From Apostichopus californicus (lineage: Eukaryota > Echinodermata > Holothuroidea > Aspidochirotida > Stichopodidae): a stretch of DNA of 49,135 nucleotides. Position numbers and translations under genes: made by a program. The notes beneath the pieces were generated by a model. It was given only the letters and a program-made list of their open reading frames with translations. It did no database searches and was not told the origin of the DNA. Of the stretch, positions 45,701-49,135 are shown piece by piece; positions within the stretch are counted from its first letter, which is position 1; the number at the start of each line of letters is the position of its first letter. The stretch is taken from the NCBI GenBank assembly GCA_020650975.1, contig JAIPMN010000847.1, positions 1 through 49,135 on the forward strand, written 5' to 3'.

Positions 45701-48693
45701 ATTACATGGATAACTTACCTTCATAATTCAGGACAAACTGTCCATTGAATAAAGCTTCCGTTCTGAAGTTGACGACCAAGCGTCCATTCTCATCAATCCT
45801 CATACTGGTTGGGTACAAGTTACCTAAGTATGAATATGAATGACAGAATATACATAAAAAGTGCAAAGATTTGCAAATAACATATTTACTACGTATATAA
45901 TGTATACACATTATAGCAACATGAGTGCGATAGCTTAGTGTGCTGGATAGTGCCTTGGCTACTGGACTTATGTGTATTCTGCTTAATACTCATGCACATA
46001 ACCAACACAATTCATACCTCAACTGTAAACAGGGGTGTTATATTATGTACTAGGAATATCCTATACATATGTATAAGGTATATAATGTATACACATAATA
46101 GCAACAGAGTGCGATAGCTTAGTGTGCTGGATAGTGTGGATAGTGCCATAGCTACTGGACTTATGTGTATTCTGCTTAATACTCATACACATAACCAACA
46201 CAATTCATACCTCAACTGTAAACATGTGTTATATTATATTTTGTATACTCTATACTATAGATATTGTATCATATATATTGTTATACTATATATTGTAGTT
46301 ATGGCTAACTGCATGTCTTTGGGATGAGATCCTCAATGCTGGATCAGAATATGATAATAAACCACCTCCTCCTCCTCATTCATTGCCTATGCTGTAATAC
46401 ACCCACTGAGGAGGTGTGTCATACCTCTGAGGTCTGCGTCTGAGGACTGAGCTCCAATGCCATTGTCCCAGAGTATGGAGGTATCGTAGACGAATGTCAA
46501 CTGCATCTGAGACTGTTGGTCAAAGTGTTGCCATCCACCGGTGCCTCCAGGTGAATGGAAGATGTAGGATACATAGAGGGGGACCTTCATGCTGACGTAA
46601 GATTGGACCAAATCAAGGACCTAAGGAGAGACATAAGTAACACCATCAGTCAAATCTGGGTATTGGTCCAACACAAAGCTAAGGTTATCTCAGTAGCTGC
46701 CTCCATTTGACACTTTTCTGATCAACACACATAAAATAACAATCATCTTTAACAGTCATAATTTGCTGTTTGTCTGGAAAGGTCGGTCTCTATATACTCT
46801 CAGCCTGTCTATTTTCTTAATCATATTAATCAAGCAGTAACAGGTCTGTTTCTTGAACACTCAGTGCATCGTAAGAGGTATAAGGCAAAAAGCATCTGAT
46901 CTTCTTTTAGACTCTACGTCCTGCCAAGAGAAAAATGTCTGCTATCAATTGCCTGTACAGGATCAGGATGCATGCTATAAGAATTACCATCTAAAGCCAT
47001 TTGGGTACTAACCTGTCCATCTGTACCAACAACTCCACCACACTCCTCCAAGAGCTCACTCATGTCATAGTAGGTCTCAAACTCCCACAAGCAGGATTCC
47101 AAGTCCAGGTTTCGGTAGAATCGGAGGGTCTGATCACTACGGAGAGCAGAGTCAAACTGGTATGGTGCCACCTCGCCAATTACATTAGGATTCTTGGTCT
47201 CATCAGTAACAAAACCATAGTCTGTTCGGAGTTCCGAGATGTCCAAAAGGTTGGAGCAGCGATGAGTGCCAACACGGTATCCATCTTTGCTGAGAGCAAG
47301 CTCAAAGTTTGTGAGTTGACGGGTAGAAATGGCCGGTAGAAGTCCATCTAATTAACATAAATGGGAGGGTTGTTTATTATTTTGTACAGAATGGAGCAAC
47401 TTTGCAAAAAAAAAAGGAGGGGGGTGGGGGAGCCAAGAAAGTAAAGGACTTGTCATCAAATACTTAATTCCGTTTCTTGAGGGAGGTATTAAGGCTAGCT
47501 TTAGGCATGAGCAAAGATTACATAAACTTCCAACCTGAAATGCAAAAGGGTGAAGACCACTATATTATATTCCAATGATGACCAGAGAGAAAGCACATCA
47601 GACCAGGGATGACCTCCACAGGTGCTACTTTCTACACTTGACTCTGTTTGACCTGGCATATCTGACACAGTTTCTTGATAATTGATACTGCTGAGGTAAT
47701 GATACCCACCACTATTTCTTGAGAGGGAATGTCTGATGCAAAGTAAGGTATAGTCACAGCAGGATGATCTGACCTAGGAAATTACTTGCATTTAATTCAG
47801 TATCAGCTGCCAAATTTATGATAAAGTAAACAACTAGTTGATGGATACAAAAGGTCAAGTAAGATATCTTCCATATATGTCAAAATCCAACAAGTTTATT
47901 CTGTTTGATATGACAGCAACGATTGGCAAACTTACAAAACCAATCTATTCAAACACTTTGACCACTGAGACTAAGTTAAAACTGCAATGCATTAACATTC
48001 AAATGCAACTATAGCCGAAGAATAAACATTGATGTCTGGATTCACGGTACCTGAAAAAGTTTTGTACAAAGCAGACATTCAAACTCACCAACATGAGGCA
48101 TTGTGATAGTAATTCTGACTTTGTTGGCATGATCAGGATCGTTGGGTCCAACGTATCTCAGCTTGGCGTTGAATGGTTCAGCTCCAACCTCGTTGGCATC
48201 CCGTGGCATACACATACCTTCTTCAGTACTGACAGTCACAATGTTACTGCTAGCCTCACGGCCTGGAACACCATCAGAACCAACAGGACGGGCGACGCAC
48301 TGAATTCTAGAGCCAGGTCCAAAGTAGATACTGTCAAGGGTGACCTATATCAACAAGAAAACAGGCTCTTTCAAATAACTATGTTGTACAAGGATCTACA
48401 TATGAGAAGAAGACTTTCCTGATTTCATTCTCGGTTCTAGAAATCTCTGTGTTCAAAATCAACTTTGTATATGAAACAAAAACCCTCGCAGCTGCAGAAT
48501 AAGAAATGCTACTCACCATCTTGGTACTTGTGAAGAAGGTATCACTGTCCACTTGTTTAAGTGGAGAGGTTACTCCATTTTCACTGGTTTGAGCAGAGAT
48601 CATCCACCTATACTGGGTCAGAGTGTTATTAAGGCCTTCATCTGCACAAATCTGACCAGATGTACCAAACTCGGGATGTTTTGGGTTGCAGGC
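42333..48693 (-). CDS. FREM2: FREM2/ECM3-like extracellular matrix protein, last ten coding exons (750 aa), 5' partial
   Basis: This is a FRAS1/FREM-family protein, a large type I basement-membrane protein that links epithelium to matrix; sea-urchin ECM3 is of this type. Exons join(48517-48693, 48089-48344, 47013-47347, 46425-46620, 45719-45823, 45245-45372, 44373-44507, 43746-44060, 43336-43479, 42333-42794) total 2253 bases with agreeing phases. Diagnostic blocks are [60 protein letters not shown] and [15 protein letters not shown]. This is the C-terminal region after the Calx-beta domains, then a furin-type site, one membrane helix and a 37-residue tail ending NTEV. FREM2 is preferred over FRAS1 by overall resemblance, from memory. 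CSPG and Calx-beta exons must lie beyond the high-coordinate edge. Confidence 0.92.
42447..42518 (-). other. FREM2: transmembrane helix of the FREM2-like protein
   Basis: About 24 hydrophobic residues ([20 protein letters not shown] then ILAF) are followed by the stop-transfer cluster RRRRGPR, giving an extracellular N-terminus and a short cytoplasmic tail. Confidence 0.9.
42675..42686 (-). other. FREM2: furin-type cleavage site RHRR
   Basis: AGA CAT CGC CGT encodes RHRR within KRHRRAG, matching R-x-(K/R)-R, 52 residues before the membrane helix. Furin-type shedding of FRAS1/FREM2 ectodomains is reported in vertebrates; use here is inferred. Confidence 0.6.
42766..42948. repeat. 63-bp duplication spanning the last-exon acceptor
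   Basis: 42766-42828 and 42887-42948 are the same sequence apart from one deleted base in a short homopolymer. Both contain the exon start, the acceptor and upstream intron. Between them lie short copies of 'ttggatgcaggtacttaga'. Confidence 0.95.
43336..43479 (-). CDS. FREM2: FREM2-like exon (ninth visible)
   Basis: Acceptor ttgctaaacag and donor TACCAG|gtaaca bound [40 protein letters not shown] and MNSNALYQ; 48 codons, phase 0 at both ends. The donor (gtaaca) is weaker than its neighbours. Confidence 0.93.
43480..43745. other. FREM2-like intron with C-rich run
   Basis: Intron of 266 bases with C homopolymers near 43615-43639 followed by an AT microsatellite. Confidence 0.7.
43746..44060 (-). 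CDS. FREM2: FREM2-like exon (eighth visible)
   Basis: Acceptor ctctccgtag and donor ATCCTG|gtaagt bound 105 codons in phase 0 beginning [20 protein letters not shown] and containing [20 protein letters not shown] and [20 protein letters not shown]. It matches the conserved extracellular segment shortly before the membrane helix in FREM2/FRAS1. Confidence 0.94.
44373..44507 (-). CDS. FREM2: FREM2-like exon (seventh visible)
   Basis: Acceptor ttttgtcag and donor CAACAG|gtaagg bound 45 codons in phase 0: [40 protein letters not shown] and IRFQQ. Confidence 0.94.
44508..45244. repeat. FREM2-like intron with ~116-bp tandem repeat (44636-44968)
   Basis: Nearly three copies of a unit starting 'gatatataaattattt' and including 'gtgggtagatattgctgttg' and 'cgcttgtcttgta' are present, the second and third almost identical. 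Minus-strand open frames here are repeat shadows. Confidence 0.88.
45245..45372 (-). CDS. FREM2: FREM2-like exon (sixth visible)
   Basis: Acceptor tttgttgacag and donor AACGCT|gtaagt bound [40 protein letters not shown] and DNA. It enters in phase 1 and ends in phase 0. Confidence 0.93.
45373..45718. other. FREM2-like intron
   Basis: Ordinary AT-rich intron of 346 bases; nothing else is seen. Confidence 0.7.
45719..45823 (-). CDS. FREM2: FREM2-like exon (fifth visible)
   Basis: Acceptor atacttag and donor GAAG|gtaagt bound [20 protein letters not shown] then [14 protein letters not shown]. This matches the YPTSMRI..GRL...F.TEA.F.GQFVL block of FREM2. Phase 1 at both ends. Confidence 0.95.
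45897..46250 (+). repeat. ~182-bp duplication carrying a tRNA-like SINE head
   Basis: 'tataatgtatacaca' at 45898 and 46080 starts two copies that run on through 'gtgcgatagcttagtgtgct', 'ctactggacttatgtgtatt' and 'ctcaactgtaaaca'. 'TAGCTTAGTGT' matches the polymerase III A-box consensus at 10 of 11 positions, and the words resemble tRNA-SINE heads, but no B box follows. It lies in a FREM2-like intron. Confidence 0.6.
46425..46620 (-). CDS. FREM2: FREM2-like exon (fourth visible)
   Basis: Acceptor ctctccttag and donor AGAG|gtatga bound [40 protein letters not shown] and [20 protein letters not shown]. It is one of the most conserved FREM2/FRAS1 blocks. It ends in phase 1. Confidence 0.95.
46621..47012. 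other. FREM2-like intron
   Basis: Unremarkable intron of 392 bases. Confidence 0.7.
47013..47347 (-). CDS. FREM2: FREM2-like exon (third visible)
   Basis: Acceptor gttaattag and donor GGACAG|gttagt bound a 335-base exon reading [40 protein letters not shown] and onward through [20 protein letters not shown] to [11 protein letters not shown]. It enters in phase 1 and ends in phase 0. Confidence 0.95.
47348..48088. other. FREM2-like intron
   Basis: Intron of 741 bases with an A run followed by a G-rich stretch near 47407-47431. No other feature. Confidence 0.65.
48089..48344 (-). CDS. FREM2: FREM2-like exon (second visible)
   Basis: Acceptor gttgatatag and donor GTTG|gtgagt bound [40 protein letters not shown] and onward to [11 protein letters not shown]. 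It matches the VLDSIYF..R..C.A.....G.....SNIVT segment of FREM2. It ends in phase 1. Confidence 0.94.
48517..48693 (-). CDS. FREM2: FREM2-like exon (first visible, 5'-most in window)
   Basis: Acceptor tttgtgtgacag and donor AAGATG|gtgagt bound 59 codons in phase 0: [40 protein letters not shown] and [19 protein letters not shown]. The gene continues beyond the window. Confidence 0.9.
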
Positions 48694-48837
48694 CTGTCAC
48701 ACAAAATGCAGACAAAGAGATCGTCAGTTTTACTGCACCAGAAGAATGCATTATTCCTTAGTAAAGTTAACAGATTTATTTTGTGTTGATCTTACAACCA
48801 TTGTGATAATGCAAGTGATTTATTGATATACACATTC

Positions 48838-49135
48838 CAGTTAGTATTTATAGTAATGAACACAACTGAATAGCCATGTGGTATAAAGTTACCAGGTATA
48901 TGTACATAATGTAGTGATATACACCAGTTAGTACTGACAGTAATACACACAACTGAATAGCCATGTGGTATAATGTTGCCAGGTAATGTACATAATGTAG
49001 TGATATACACCAGTTAGTACTGTCAGTAATACACACAACTGAATAGCCATGTGGTATAATGTTGCCAGGTAATGTACATAATGTAGTGATATACAACAGT
49101 TAGTACTTACAGTAATACACACAACTGAATAGCCA
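48838..49135. repeat. 86-bp tandem repeat, ~3.5 copies, cut by window edge
   Basis: Units starting 'cagttagtactgacagtaat' begin at about 48838, 48925, 49011 and 49097 and contain 'gaatagccatgtggtataat' and 'ggtaatgtacataatgtag'. The array lies in the FREM2-like intron upstream of the first visible exon and runs off the window. Confidence 0.93.

Overview
The window is animal nuclear DNA. It is AT-rich and full of introns, and its coding signal lies in short exons of 68-462 bases bounded by GT/AG splice sites. Three genes can be read from exon-by-exon translation, with splice phases that join correctly. My best guess for the source is an invertebrate deuterostome, probably an echinoderm: the FREM2-type gene resembles the sea-urchin ECM3 type, introns are long and repeat-rich, and interspersed repeats are dense. 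The species cannot be fixed from the sequence alone.

Layout. (1) About 1-6.5 kb, minus strand: four exons of MAT2B, the regulatory beta subunit of methionine adenosyltransferase; its last ~110-120 codons lie beyond the low-coordinate edge. (2) 6.5-17.2 kb: the divergent intergenic interval between MAT2B and TMEM33. It holds several mobile or repeated elements, including a 612-bp TTAA-flanked MITE inserted into a local tandem repeat, and a cluster of elements with 'GGCGTAGCC'-type ends. (3) 17.2-33.7 kb, plus strand: a complete seven-exon TMEM33 gene (262 aa) whose introns carry four large or splice-site-linked tandem arrays and one assembly gap (304 N). (4) 33.7-42.3 kb: the convergent interval between the 3' ends of TMEM33 and the FREM2-like gene, with a tRNA-derived SINE, a LINE pol relic and a 56-bp minisatellite. 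(5) 42.3-49.1 kb, minus strand: the last ten coding exons (750 aa) of a FREM2/ECM3-like basement-membrane protein, including its furin-type site, transmembrane helix and PDZ-ligand tail; the 5' part lies beyond the high-coordinate edge.

The three genes do not form a pathway: one is cytosolic S-adenosylmethionine synthesis, one an ER/nuclear-envelope membrane protein, one an extracellular matrix protein. I found no operon-like or immune-like system. The most unusual feature is the number of tandem arrays and their closeness to splice sites. One 46-bp repeat begins exactly at the TMEM33 exon-5 donor and triplicates it. A 41-bp satellite in intron 4 carries donor- and acceptor-like motifs in most units. 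A 62/64-bp array ends 28 nt before the exon-4 acceptor, a 52-bp array begins about 30 nt after the exon-2 donor, and the acceptor of the last FREM2-like exon is duplicated with the start of its exon.
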